Source: Janthinobacterium sp. ROICE36
GTDB taxonomy: Bacteria; Pseudomonadota; Gammaproteobacteria; Burkholderiales; Burkholderiaceae_D
Assembly (NCBI RefSeq): GCF_002869965.1
Contig: NZ_PEBS01000031.1
Location: forward strand, 1-61,450
Length of the DNA: 61,450 nt
Reading direction: 5' to 3'
In this document: in pieces, positions 29,504 through 39,456 of the stretch
How positions within the stretch are numbered: position 1 is the first letter of the stretch
Layout: each line of letters begins with the position of its first letter
Program-made: the position numbers and the translations under genes
The notes under the pieces: generated by a model
What the model was told of the DNA's origin: nothing
The model's input: only the letters and a program-made list of their open reading frames with translations
Databases searched by the model: none

Positions 29504-30820
29504 TTACTGTGCCGCTGCTGCCGGTGCCGCCGCTGCCGTGGCAGGACGGTTCAGCCACAGTACCCAGTAGCGGGCCAGATCGCTCACGCCATCGCTGCCC
29601 TTGACCGTTTCCAGGACCTTGATGGCGTCATCTTTCTTGCCAGCCATGGCGTAGGAATAGCCGAGGCGCAGCTTGGCATCTTCCGGACGCTTCAGGCCGC
29701 CCTTGGCGATGCCTTTCTGGATCAGGTCGATACCTTTGTCGAACTGGTCCATCGTCACGAAGGCGTAGCCCAGGTTGGTCAAGCCCGTGCCATCCTTGCT
29801 CTTCATGGCCGAGGCTTCGCCGCTGGCGATGCTTTTCGCATCGTCGGCAGCAGCCTTGTTGGCCTGGTCGCGTAGTTTCTTGTGCTTGGCGGCATTCGCG
29901 CCCGTGCCCAGCACGCCTTTGGCAAAGCCCGCGTCGAGGACTTTTTTCGCTTCTGTCGGGAAGGCGTTCTGCAGGGCAATTTCAGCCATGTCGCTGTAAT
30001 CTTGCGGCGGCATGGTGCCCACGGCCTTGAATTGCAGGCGCAGCACGTCCAGCGCAAAACGGTCGGAATAGCCGGCCTTGCCTTGCGTGCGGCTCAGCAA
30101 ATCGCTCCAGTAATCATCCGAAGGGTAGTAGCGCACCAGGTTTTCCATGGCGACCAGGTAGGTGGCCGGATCCTTGCTTTTCGAGCCCGTATTGGCCAGC
30201 AATTGCAGTTCTTCGATGGTCGGCGTCTTGCCCGCTTGCTGCTTGGCCGTCAGGTCGGCCATCAGTTCCTGTTTTGCGCGCACAAAATCATTGCTGAAGT
30301 AATAGGCGCGGATGATGTAGGGGCGCACGGTGGCCACGTCGCCCGTTTCCGTTTGGTAACGGGTGAACCATTTGATGGCGTTCGGGTAATCCTTGGCGTT
30401 GTAGTGGTAGTTGGCCAGGGCCTGGATGAAATCGCCCTGGGCTTTTTTGTCCAGCTTGCCCGATTCGATCACCGCTTCCAGCGCCGTCATGGCCATAGTT
30501 GCATTGTTGGTGGTGGAGGCCAGCGCCACGCGCAGGCGGTTCAGCACGAACAATTCGTACGGCGTCAGGGCGGGAATGGCGGCAGCCTGGTCGATGCGGC
30601 TTTGCACGTCGGCATAGTTTTTCGCATCCATCGAGGCCTTCACGGCGGTCGGATCGAGCAGTTTGAATACTTCAGGACGCACCGTGTCTGCGGGCACGGC
30701 GGCGGGCGCACCGGCGGCAGCGGCTGGCTTGGCATCCTGCGCGTGCGACAGGGCCGGGAGGACGTTCAGGCCGATGGCGGCCAGGATCAGGCTGAGACGG
30801 GCAAGACGGAATTGGGACAT
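29504..30820 (-). CDS. Periplasmic tetratricopeptide-repeat protein
   Basis: This 438-residue protein has a signal peptide (about residues 1-28, ending SHAQD), then an Ala/Pro-rich linker, and then helical repeats of TPR type through most of the length (for example LANYHYNAKDYPNAIKWFTRY and LGYAFVTMDQFDKGIDLIQKGI). An Ala-rich tail ends the chain. It is probably a periplasmic or outer-membrane scaffold. No enzyme motif is present and its position next to the chitin genes does not prove a shared function. Confidence 0.78.
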   Translation of the reverse strand: MSQFRLARLSLILAAIGLNVLPALSHAQDAKPAAAAGAPAAVPADTVRPEVFKLLDPTAVKASMDAKNYADVQSRIDQAAAIPALTPYELFVLNRLRVALASTTNNATMAMTALEAVIESGKLDKKAQGDFIQALANYHYNAKDYPNAIKWFTRYQTETGDVATVRPYIIRAYYFSNDFVRAKQELMADLTAKQQAGKTPTIEELQLLANTGSKSKDPATYLVAMENLVRYYPSDDYWSDLLSRTQGKAGYSDRFALDVLRLQFKAVGTMPPQDYSDMAEIALQNAFPTEAKKVLDAGFAKGVLGTGANAAKHKKLRDQANKAAADDAKSIASGEASAMKSKDGTGLTNLGYAFVTMDQFDKGIDLIQKGIAKGGLKRPEDAKLRLGYSYAMAGKKDDAIKVLETVKGSDGVSDLARYWVLWLNRPATAAAAPAAAAQ

Positions 30821-30978
30821 TGGTTATCCTTCAATCAATAACAAAAATACGCACCGGCACTGGCTGCCGCAGCATCGCGCAGCGGCATCGCAAAGGGGCA
30901 GGGAATCTTAAAAAACACATTTCTGCCATTCCGACCGGATAAGTCAAACGGCGGCAACATGATAAACAGCGGCTATTG

Positions 30979-32112
<1,134 letters not shown>

Positions 32113-32126
32113 GAGGTGGTTCTATC

Positions 32127-33452
32127 CTAGCTGGCGCTGGCTGGCGCGGATGTGGCGCCGGCTTCAGCTTGGTCGGAAGGGGCCTTCGGTCCGATGCGCA
32201 TGAAGCGCGACAGGATCAGCACGGGCACGGCCGACACCAGCACCCACAGGAAAAAGGTCTTGTAGCCGAGCGCCGTCTGGATGTCGCCGCTGATCATCTT
32301 GAACAGCACGAAACCGAGCTGCATCACGCCGGTGGCGAACGCATAGTGGGCCGTCTGGTACTTGCCGACGGAGACCACCTGCATCATGAACAGGATCAGG
32401 CCGACGAAACCGAAGCCATAGCCGAACATCTCCACGCTGAGCGCGGCCGTGATCAGGGTCAGATCGGTCGGCATGCTGTGGCTCAGGTAATAGAACACCA
32501 GGTTCGGCAAGTTCATGGCCAGGATCAGGAAGAACATGGCGCGCTTCAGGCCCAGCCAGGAGGTGAAATAGCCGCCGCCTATGCTGCCCAGCAAAAAGGC
32601 CACGGTGCCGGCCGTGCCGTACACGGCACCCACTTCCGTCGTCGACAGGCCCAGGCCGCCCAGTTCGCGCGCTTCGCGCAGGAACAGGGGGCCGATGGTC
32701 TGCACTTGCGCCTCGCCGGCGCGAAACAGGATGATGAAGGCGATCATGCCCCAGATGCCGGGCTTTTTCAGGAAGTCCACCAGCACGTCCCACAGGGTGC
32801 GGCTGATGCCGGCCACGCTCTTGTCGGCCACGGCCGCGTTACGCACCTGCGGCAGCGCCCACAGGTGATACGCGGCCAGCGACAGCATCATGGCGCCGAT
32901 GATCAGGAAGATCACCGACCAGGCGGGCTTGATGCCGATTTTTTTCTCCAGGTAGCCGGCCAGGATCACCAGGCCGCCCAGCGAGATGAATTTGCCGGCG
33001 TTGAAAAAGGCGCCTTGCCAGCCCGCGTAGGCCGCCTGCTGCTTGTCTGACAGGCTGGCGATATACAGGCCGTCGCAGACGATGTCGTGCGTGGACGATG
33101 CCAGCGCGGCGACGAACAGCACGGCGATGCAGGCGGCAAACCACAGCGGCGTTTGCAGCGCCAGCGCGATCAGGCCCAGGCTCAGGCCACCGGCGAACTG
33201 GAACAGCACCACCATGGTCTTCTTGCTCGACGCCAGCTCCAGGAAGGGGCTCCACAGCGACTTGAAGACCCAGGCAAAGCCGATCAGGCCCGTCCAGCGG
33301 GCGATCTGGTCGTTCGGCACGCCCATGCTCTTGAACATCAGGCCGGCCACCAGGGCGACCGCGTAAAACGGCAGGCCCTGGGCAAAGTACAAGGTGGGCA
33401 CCCAGGAAATCGGGCTGCGGGCGCTGCTGTTACTGATGTTCTTGTCGTTCAT
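32127..33452 (-). CDS. AmpG-like MFS permease
   Basis: This 441-residue, 12-helix transporter begins WVPTLYFAQGLPFYAVALVAGLMFKSMGV and continues with IGFAWVFKSLWSPFLE, which resemble the AmpG family of muropeptide (GlcNAc-anhydro-MurNAc) permeases. It sits between the ABC permease and ATPase genes of a GlcNAc operon, so the substrate is probably an amino sugar or chitobiose. The ATG at 33452 follows AGAAGGAAG. A second start at 33482 would overlap the permease stop by four bases but has no ribosome-binding site. Confidence 0.82.
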   Translation of the reverse strand: MNDKNISNSSARSPISWVPTLYFAQGLPFYAVALVAGLMFKSMGVPNDQIARWTGLIGFAWVFKSLWSPFLELASSKKTMVVLFQFAGGLSLGLIALALQTPLWFAACIAVLFVAALASSTHDIVCDGLYIASLSDKQQAAYAGWQGAFFNAGKFISLGGLVILAGYLEKKIGIKPAWSVIFLIIGAMMLSLAAYHLWALPQVRNAAVADKSVAGISRTLWDVLVDFLKKPGIWGMIAFIILFRAGEAQVQTIGPLFLREARELGGLGLSTTEVGAVYGTAGTVAFLLGSIGGGYFTSWLGLKRAMFFLILAMNLPNLVFYYLSHSMPTDLTLITAALSVEMFGYGFGFVGLILFMMQVVSVGKYQTAHYAFATGVMQLGFVLFKMISGDIQTALGYKTFFLWVLVSAVPVLILSRFMRIGPKAPSDQAEAGATSAPASAS

Positions 33453-33478
33453 GGACACTTCCTTCTCGAGAGACGTTT

Positions 33479-34333
33479 TCATTTGACTGCGCCGTCCATG
33501 CCGCGCATGAAGAAGCGCTGGGTAAACAGGAAGGCCAGCAGGGTCGGCACGATGGTGATCAGGGTGCCGGCAGCGATCACGCGCGTGCTGCTGCCAAACG
33601 TGCCGCGCAAATACAGCACGCCCACCGACAGGGGGAATTCATCGGGTTTGCTCATGACGATGGAGGGCCAGATGTATTCATTCCACGATTCGACGGCCGT
33701 GAGGATGCCGACGGTGGCCAGCCATGGCGTAATCAGGGGCAGCATGATGCGGCTGAAGATCACCCATTCGCTGGCGCCGTCGACGCGCGCCGCGTCGATC
33801 AAGTCTTGCGGCACTTCCTCGAACGCCTGCTTGAGCAGCAAAATGGCCACGGCCGTCACCACGTTGGGCAGGATCACGCCCGTGTAGGTGTCGACCAGGC
33901 TCATTTGCGTGATGGTGATGAAGTTGACGAGAAAATTCACCTCCGACGGCAGCACCAGGGTGGCCAGGATCAGGCCGAACACCAGCTTGCGGCCACGAAA
34001 TTTCAGGCGCGCCAGCGGATACGCGGCCAAAGAGCACAGCAGCAGTTTCCAGAACACGGTGAATACGGCGATCAGCACCGAGTTCTTGAAAAACGACCAG
34101 ATCGGAATGGCCTGGAACACTTCGGTGAAGTTCTCAAAGGACGGCGCCCTGGGCCAGAAAGTGGGCGGGAAGGCGAAGATATTGCCTTGCGTGGAGATGG
34201 CCGTCACCAGGGTCCACCAGAACGGGAAGACGCAGACGACGGCGATCGCGCACAGCACGGCATAGTGGCCGGCATAGTGGCCTATGCGTTGCAAACGCGT
34301 TTTCAGGGGGCGGGAACGGCTTGTCATGGTCAT
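33479..34333 (-). CDS. ABC sugar transporter permease (MalG/UgpE type)
   Basis: This 284-residue permease has six membrane helices and the EAA loop (DAARVDGASEWVIFSRIMLPLITP, about residues 195-218), which contacts the ATPase. It is the MalG-like partner: it has the short N-terminus of the CarB/UgpE group and lies downstream of the MalF-like gene with seven bases between them. It belongs to the CUT1 importer of the nag operon. Confidence 0.92.
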   Translation of the reverse strand: MTMTSRSRPLKTRLQRIGHYAGHYAVLCAIAVVCVFPFWWTLVTAISTQGNIFAFPPTFWPRAPSFENFTEVFQAIPIWSFFKNSVLIAVFTVFWKLLLCSLAAYPLARLKFRGRKLVFGLILATLVLPSEVNFLVNFITITQMSLVDTYTGVILPNVVTAVAILLLKQAFEEVPQDLIDAARVDGASEWVIFSRIMLPLITPWLATVGILTAVESWNEYIWPSIVMSKPDEFPLSVGVLYLRGTFGSSTRVIAAGTLITIVPTLLAFLFTQRFFMRGMDGAVK

Positions 34334-34340
34334 TGCCCTG

Positions 34341-35210
34341 TCAGCGGTGCTTGGGTTCGAGGTAGCGCAGGCAGAGCAGGGCGATGCCTATGCAAAATAG
34401 CGACACGACGAAGCTGGCCGCCAGCGCGCGCGGCAGTTTCAAGTGTTTGAGGCCCTGGTCGTAGGCGTAGTACAGCGCCGTGAAGGTCGAATTCATCGGC
34501 CCGCCCTGCGTCAGTACGTCGACTTCCTGGTAAGCCTTCAGGGCCGCCAGCACGGACAGGATGGAGCACAGCATGATGGTCGGGCGCAGCATCGGCACGG
34601 TGATTTTCCAGAAGCGCTGCCAGCGGTTGGCGCCATCGAGCATGGCTGCTTCCTGCATGTCCGACGGAATCGATTGCAGCGCCGCCAGGTACATCACCAT
34701 GTACCAGCCCAGGCCGCGCCACAGGGTGACGAACATGACGGCAAACAGGGCCAGGCTGTCGTTCGTCAGCCAGCCCACGGGCGCGTTCACCAGCTTTAAC
34801 GTCAGCATCACGTAATTGAGCGCGCCCTGTTCGTGGAACATGAAGCCCCACATGATGCCGACCACGGAAACAGTGGTCACTACCGGCACGTAGAAGGCGG
34901 CGCGGAACAAACGGATGCCGGGCAGGCGGTTGTTCACCAGTACGGCCAGCACGATGGCCCCCACCTGCACGAAGGGCACCATCAGCAAAAACATCAGCGA
35001 ATTTTTCAGGCCCGAAACGAACATCTCGTTGTTGAAGATGTAGCGGAAGTTATCCAGGCCGACGAAGCGCGTCTCGCGTATCAGGCTGTAGTCGGTAAAC
35101 GCCAGCACGGAGCCGTAGCCGACGGGCCAGAAGGAAAAGGCGGCCAGCAGCAGCAGGGCGGGGGCGAGAAACAGCCAGGCTTGCACTGTGTGGCGGTGGG
35201 CGAGTTTCAT
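34341..35210 (-). CDS. ABC sugar transporter permease (MalF/UgpA type)
   Basis: This 289-residue permease has six membrane helices, starting with AWLFLAPALLLLAAFSFWPVGYG, and the EAA loop in QEAAMLDGANRWQRFWKITVPMLRP. It is the UgpA/MalF-like half of the heterodimeric channel. The ATG at 35210 is seven bases after the stop of the binding-protein gene; the frame stays open further upstream without support. Confidence 0.92.
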   Translation of the reverse strand: MKLAHRHTVQAWLFLAPALLLLAAFSFWPVGYGSVLAFTDYSLIRETRFVGLDNFRYIFNNEMFVSGLKNSLMFLLMVPFVQVGAIVLAVLVNNRLPGIRLFRAAFYVPVVTTVSVVGIMWGFMFHEQGALNYVMLTLKLVNAPVGWLTNDSLALFAVMFVTLWRGLGWYMVMYLAALQSIPSDMQEAAMLDGANRWQRFWKITVPMLRPTIMLCSILSVLAALKAYQEVDVLTQGGPMNSTFTALYYAYDQGLKHLKLPRALAASFVVSLFCIGIALLCLRYLEPKHR

Positions 35211-35217
35211 GCTGTCC

Positions 35218-36477
35218 TCAGTGGCGCGGCAGGGTGGCCAGCTTGCGGTTCCAGATGGCGACGGCCTGGTCCAGCGCCTGCTTGACATCCTGCTTGCCCG
35301 TCACGCCCGCCTCGACGGCTTTGACCAGCGAGCGGCGCAATTCGTCGTAGTCGTCGATGCCGGCGACGTACAAGGTGCGCGAGTGGTGCATCGACAGGGC
35401 GCCGGCGGCCACCGCTTTTTCCGCCGCGCCTGCGTTCTTCGGCGTGGCGAGGAAAAACGGGTCGGCCGCCGCCTTGACGGTGGTGGGGAAGACGCTGGCC
35501 TGGCGTGCGAAGGCCAGCTGGTTGTCGTCGTTCGTCAGGAAGCGCGCAAACTTGCCCACCGATGGCAGCAAACGCGCCGGCACGCCTTTCGGGATGGCGA
35601 AGTGCACCAGCCAGCCGCCGTCGGCGATGCCGGTGGGGCCCAGCGGCGCGGGCGCCACGTCGGTGATGGCGTAGATGTCTTTCGCATCGCCGCGGATGCG
35701 CTGCATGGCCGTGGGCGGCGCCAGCAGCATGCCCAGGCGGCCGCCCTTGTAGGCGTCGATGACGGCCGGGAAGTTATCTTCGGCGAACAGACTTTCCTTC
35801 AGCAGGCCGCCCACCTTGTAGGTGTCGGCCAGCTTTTGCACCAGCGCCACGTGCTGCGGCGAATTGAAGACGGCGCGGTTATCGGTAATCACGGCCAGGC
35901 CCTGCTGCATGAACAGGCCGTCGATCTTCGACAGGGCGGGGGCGATGCCGGCCTTGCCTGTGCGTTGCGCAATCTGGCGCGCGAACGCCAGCTGTTCATC
36001 GAGGCTGGCGGGGCCGCGCGTGAGCCCGGCCTGCCTGAAAATATCGGTATTGAAGGCGATCACCGCGACATTGCTGTACATGGGAAAACCGTAGGTGCGG
36101 CCCTTGAAGCGCAAGTCTTCCAGGGCGCTGGGGATGTAGCTTGCGCGCGCTTGCGCGATCAGGCCATCGACGGGCGTGAGCAAACCGTCGCGTGCAAATT
36201 CGTCGGCCCAGGGCACGTTCAGGCTGACCAGCGCGGGCGGCGTGCCGGCCACGATGCGCGTGACCAGCTTGGTCTGGATGACGTCCCAGGGAAAGTCTAT
36301 CCATTCGATCTTGACGTCGGGATTCTGCGCCTCATAGCGCGCCACCACCGCATTGAAATACGGCGTGAACTTGGGCTTCATGCTGAAGGTCCAGAATTCG
36401 ATTTTTTCGGCAGCCCATGCCTGTGGCGCGAGCAGGCCCGCGCAGGCAACAACTGCCAACAGTCTCTTGATCGTCAT
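35218..36477 (-). CDS. Extracellular sugar-binding protein of the ABC importer
   Basis: This 419-residue family 1 solute-binding protein has a signal peptide (MTIKRLLAVVACAGLLAPQAWAAEK) and the two-lobe fold with the MalE/UgpB pattern (WTFSMKPKFTPYFNAVVARYEAQNPDVKIEWIDFPW at the N-lobe). There is no lipobox. It captures the sugar for the two permeases just downstream. A 130-base space with its own hairpin separates it from the SIS gene. The ligand is inferred to be GlcNAc or chitobiose from the operon. Confidence 0.9.
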   Translation of the reverse strand: MTIKRLLAVVACAGLLAPQAWAAEKIEFWTFSMKPKFTPYFNAVVARYEAQNPDVKIEWIDFPWDVIQTKLVTRIVAGTPPALVSLNVPWADEFARDGLLTPVDGLIAQARASYIPSALEDLRFKGRTYGFPMYSNVAVIAFNTDIFRQAGLTRGPASLDEQLAFARQIAQRTGKAGIAPALSKIDGLFMQQGLAVITDNRAVFNSPQHVALVQKLADTYKVGGLLKESLFAEDNFPAVIDAYKGGRLGMLLAPPTAMQRIRGDAKDIYAITDVAPAPLGPTGIADGGWLVHFAIPKGVPARLLPSVGKFARFLTNDDNQLAFARQASVFPTTVKAAADPFFLATPKNAGAAEKAVAAGALSMHHSRTLYVAGIDDYDELRRSLVKAVEAGVTGKQDVKQALDQAVAIWNRKLATLPRH

Positions 36478-36607
36478 GTTTATCCTGGAGCGCAAGGCTC
36501 CAATGTCTATGAGTCTGCGGCGCGGGTACATGCCCTTGCCGTCGCTTATATTCGTGCTGCTGCCGGCAGCCGCGCCCCTTGTCGGGAGCGCAGCTGCCGC
36601 CTACTGC

Positions 36608-37630
36608 TTAATTTGTCTTCGTGACCTTGCTCAAGTGACGTGGCGCATCCGGGTCCATGCCGCGCGCGGCCGACAGTTTTGCCGCCATCACGTAGAAGGA
36701 CTGGATGGCGACGATCGGATCGAGATCCGGCGTGGCCGCCACGGGCAGGGTCAGGTCGCGTTCGGCCACGTCGGCGGGCGCTGCCAGCAAGACCTTGGCG
36801 CCGCGGCCGCGCATTTCCGTGGCCAGCTGCAGCAGGCCGGCCTGGGTCGGGCCGCGCGTGGCAAAAATCAGCAGCGGGTAGCCGTCTTCGATCAGGGCCA
36901 TCGGGCCATGCTTGATTTCGGCGCCGCTGAAGGCTTCCGCCTGCAGGGCCGAGGTTTCCTTGAATTTCAGCGCTGCTTCCAGCGCCACGGGGAAGCTGAT
37001 GCCGCGTCCCACGACCATGATGTTGCGTGCCGGCGCCAGCACGTCAATCGCCGGCGACCAGTCGACGCGGGTCGCTTCGAGCAGGGCTTCGGGCAACGCT
37101 TCCAGGCCAGCCTGCAGCTCGGGGTCGTTCTGCCACTGGGCCACCATGCGCGCGCCGGCGACCAGGCTGGTGATGAAGCTCTTGGTGGCGGCGACGCTTT
37201 GTTCCTTGCCGGCGCGCAGGGGCATGGCCCACTCGGCGGCGTGCGCCAGCGGCGAATCGATGTCGTTGACCAGGGCCACGGTGGTGGCGCCGCCGTCGCG
37301 GAAGTAGCGGATCGGTTCGACCACGTCCGGGCTCTGTCCCGATTGCGAGATCGAGATGGCCAGCGTATCGCGCGTCACCAGCGGCGACTTGTTCAGGGTC
37401 ACCAGCGACATCGGCAGGGACGCGACGACACGGCCCAGGCGCGCCATGATCAGGTAGGCGACGTAGTTGCAGGCGTGGTCCGAGCTGCCGCGCGCGATGG
37501 TCAGGGCGGTCGAGAACGAGGTGCTCCTCAATTTGCGGCCCAGTTCCGCGTAGCGCTCCGTGTCGCTCGCCAGTTGCAGGGCGACGCATTCGGCGGCGGA
37601 AATGGCTTCTTTAAGCATCATTGAGGTCAC
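36608..37630 (-). CDS. Glucosamine-6-phosphate deaminase, SIS type (NagB-II)
   Basis: This 340-residue protein has two SIS domains (about residues 30-160 and 185-320) with the sugar-phosphate motifs ARGSSDHACNYVAYL, SISQSGQSPD and GRGISFPVALEAALKFKE. It lacks a glutaminase domain, so it is not GlmS but the NagB-II deaminase/isomerase of many proteobacterial nag operons. It would turn glucosamine-6-P into fructose-6-P. A GTG at 37630 follows AAGGAGA with ideal spacing, so translation probably begins there, 20 bases inside nagA, and not at the downstream ATG pair (37621, 37618). Confidence 0.87.
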   Translation of the reverse strand: MTSMMLKEAISAAECVALQLASDTERYAELGRKLRSTSFSTALTIARGSSDHACNYVAYLIMARLGRVVASLPMSLVTLNKSPLVTRDTLAISISQSGQSPDVVEPIRYFRDGGATTVALVNDIDSPLAHAAEWAMPLRAGKEQSVAATKSFITSLVAGARMVAQWQNDPELQAGLEALPEALLEATRVDWSPAIDVLAPARNIMVVGRGISFPVALEAALKFKETSALQAEAFSGAEIKHGPMALIEDGYPLLIFATRGPTQAGLLQLATEMRGRGAKVLLAAPADVAERDLTLPVAATPDLDPIVAIQSFYVMAAKLSAARGMDPDAPRHLSKVTKTN

Positions 37631-38723
37631 AGATTTCTCCTTCTATATACACAGCTTTGAGTTTGAGATCGCGATCGAGTACCACCAGATCGGCGTAAGT
37701 ACCGGGGGCCAGCCGGCCACGTTCTTCCAGGCCCAGGTAATCGGCGGCGTTGGTCGACACGCGCTTGGACGCGTCGGCCAGGTCCAGTCCCAGTCCCACC
37801 AGGTTGCGCAGCGCCTGGTCCAGGGTCAGGGTGCTGCCCGCCAGGGTGCCGTCGGGCAGGCGCACGCCGCCCATGCATTTCTGCACGGCGTGGCGGCCCA
37901 GCATGTATTCGCCGTCCGGCATGCCGGTGGCGGCGGTCGAATCGGTGACGCAGTACAGGCGCGGGATGGCGCGCAGGGCTACCTTGATGGCGCCCGGATG
38001 CACGTGCAGCAGGTCGGGTATCAGTTCGGCGTATTCGGCGTGCGCCAGCGCGGCGCCGACCATGCCTGGCTCGCGGTGGTGCAGGCCGCTCATGGCGTTG
38101 AACAGGTGCGTGAAGCCCATGGCGCCATGCTCCAGCGCGGCCACGCCGTCTTCATAGGAACCGAGGGTATGGCCGATCTGTACGCGCACGCCGGCGTCGG
38201 CCAGCGAGCGCACCAGTTCCAGGTGGCCGGCGATTTCCGGCGCCACGGTGATGACGCGCAGCTTGGCCAGGGTTTGCAGGCGTTCGATTTCGGCCAGGGT
38301 GGCGGCGCGCGCGTAGTTGGGCTGCGCCCCGAGCTTGCCGGAATTGATGTACGGGCCTTCCAGGTGGGCGCCCAGCACGCGCGCCGTGTTCGGGCGGCGG
38401 TGGTTGGCGGCGATGCCGATGGCCGTTAGGGCCATGTCGATATCTTCCGGCGGCGCCGTCATGGTAGTGGCCAAGAGGCTGGTGGTGCCGTGACGCGCAT
38501 GGATGGCCGCGATGGTGTAGACGGCGTCGCCGCCTTCCATGATGTCCTTGCCGGCGCCGCCATGCACGTGCAGGTCGATAAAACCCGGCAAAATATAATC
38601 GTCGCTGTTGCCCGACGGGTGGAGGGAATTGCCCGTGATGCTGTCGACGCGCTCGCCGAAGGCGATGGCGCCGTGAATCCAGCCGCCGGGGGTAAGGATA
38701 TTGCCTTTGATAGTGCTGCTCAT
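37611..38723 (-). CDS. nagA: N-acetylglucosamine-6-phosphate deacetylase
   Basis: This 370-residue amidohydrolase converts GlcNAc-6-P to GlcN-6-P. It has the metal-ligand HVHGG (about residue 52), the catalytic-site glutamate in GAHLEGPYIN, the histidine in IGHTLGS, and later FNAMSGLHHREPG and CVTDSTAATGMPDG. Length is normal. It overlaps gntR by four bases and the SIS gene by 20, so nagA is in the middle of a tightly coupled operon. Confidence 0.95.
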   Translation of the reverse strand: MSSTIKGNILTPGGWIHGAIAFGERVDSITGNSLHPSGNSDDYILPGFIDLHVHGGAGKDIMEGGDAVYTIAAIHARHGTTSLLATTMTAPPEDIDMALTAIGIAANHRRPNTARVLGAHLEGPYINSGKLGAQPNYARAATLAEIERLQTLAKLRVITVAPEIAGHLELVRSLADAGVRVQIGHTLGSYEDGVAALEHGAMGFTHLFNAMSGLHHREPGMVGAALAHAEYAELIPDLLHVHPGAIKVALRAIPRLYCVTDSTAATGMPDGEYMLGRHAVQKCMGGVRLPDGTLAGSTLTLDQALRNLVGLGLDLADASKRVSTNAADYLGLEERGRLAPGTYADLVVLDRDLKLKAVYIEGEICDLNDA

Positions 38724-39454
38724 CTGCGCGACTCCGCTACGAATTCATAATAATCACTGCGGCAATACGAGTGGGTCAGTTCCACCGCTGCGCCGTTGTC
38801 GAGATAACTGACACGGGTGATGTGCAGCATGGCTTCACCCGTCTTGATATTGGCCAGTTTGGCCTGTTCCGCCGTGGCGTTGACGGCGCGGATATGCTGC
38901 AGCGCGCGCATCGGGATGGTGCCGCGCGACTCCAGGTAGCCGTACAGCGAGTCCGTCACCTGCTGCGGGTCCGGCATGTACAGGGCGGGGATGGTGGTCG
39001 TCTCGATCGCCATCACCACGTCGTCGGCCGTGCGCAAACGGCGCAAACGTGCCACCGGCATGTGCGGCGACAGGCCCAGCGACAGCAGTTCCAGCGGCGC
39101 GGCCGAGCCGATATCGCGCTGCAGCCAGCGCGAGCCGGCCGTGAAGCCCCGCTGGCGCAATTCTTCCGAAAAGCTCGTCAGGCGCGACAGCGGCTGCTCC
39201 AGCTTGGGCGTGATGTAGGTGCCCGAGCCGCGCTTGCGCGTCAGCATGCCCCGGTCGCACAGCATGTCGATGGCCTTGCGCGCCGTGACGCGCGAGATTT
39301 CCAGGATGTCCGACAGCACGCGCTCGGAAGGCAAGGCCTGGTTGGCGCGCCAGTCGCCGCTGGCGATGCCGTCCGACAGCATGTTCGCCAGTTGCATGTA
39401 GAGCGGCGTGTCGCTGGCCGGATTGGGTTTGAAGGCAGACAGTTTGGCCAGCAT
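38720..39454 (-). CDS. GntR/UTRA regulator of the nag operon
   Basis: This 244-residue protein has a winged helix (about residues 17-85, ending KRGSGTYI) and a UTRA effector domain (about 95-240). It is paralogous to the GntR beside the TonB receptor, but with clear differences. UTRA members of this kind sense GlcNAc-6-P or GlcN-6-P. The ATG at 39454 is eight bases after AGGAG. An ATG at 39460, which overlaps the kinase stop, is also possible. It probably autoregulates the operon and binds the phased repeats upstream. Confidence 0.88.
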   Translation of the reverse strand: MLAKLSAFKPNPASDTPLYMQLANMLSDGIASGDWRANQALPSERVLSDILEISRVTARKAIDMLCDRGMLTRKRGSGTYITPKLEQPLSRLTSFSEELRQRGFTAGSRWLQRDIGSAAPLELLSLGLSPHMPVARLRRLRTADDVVMAIETTTIPALYMPDPQQVTDSLYGYLESRGTIPMRALQHIRAVNATAEQAKLANIKTGEAMLHITRVSYLDNGAAVELTHSYCRSDYYEFVAESRR

Positions 39455-39456
39455 GG

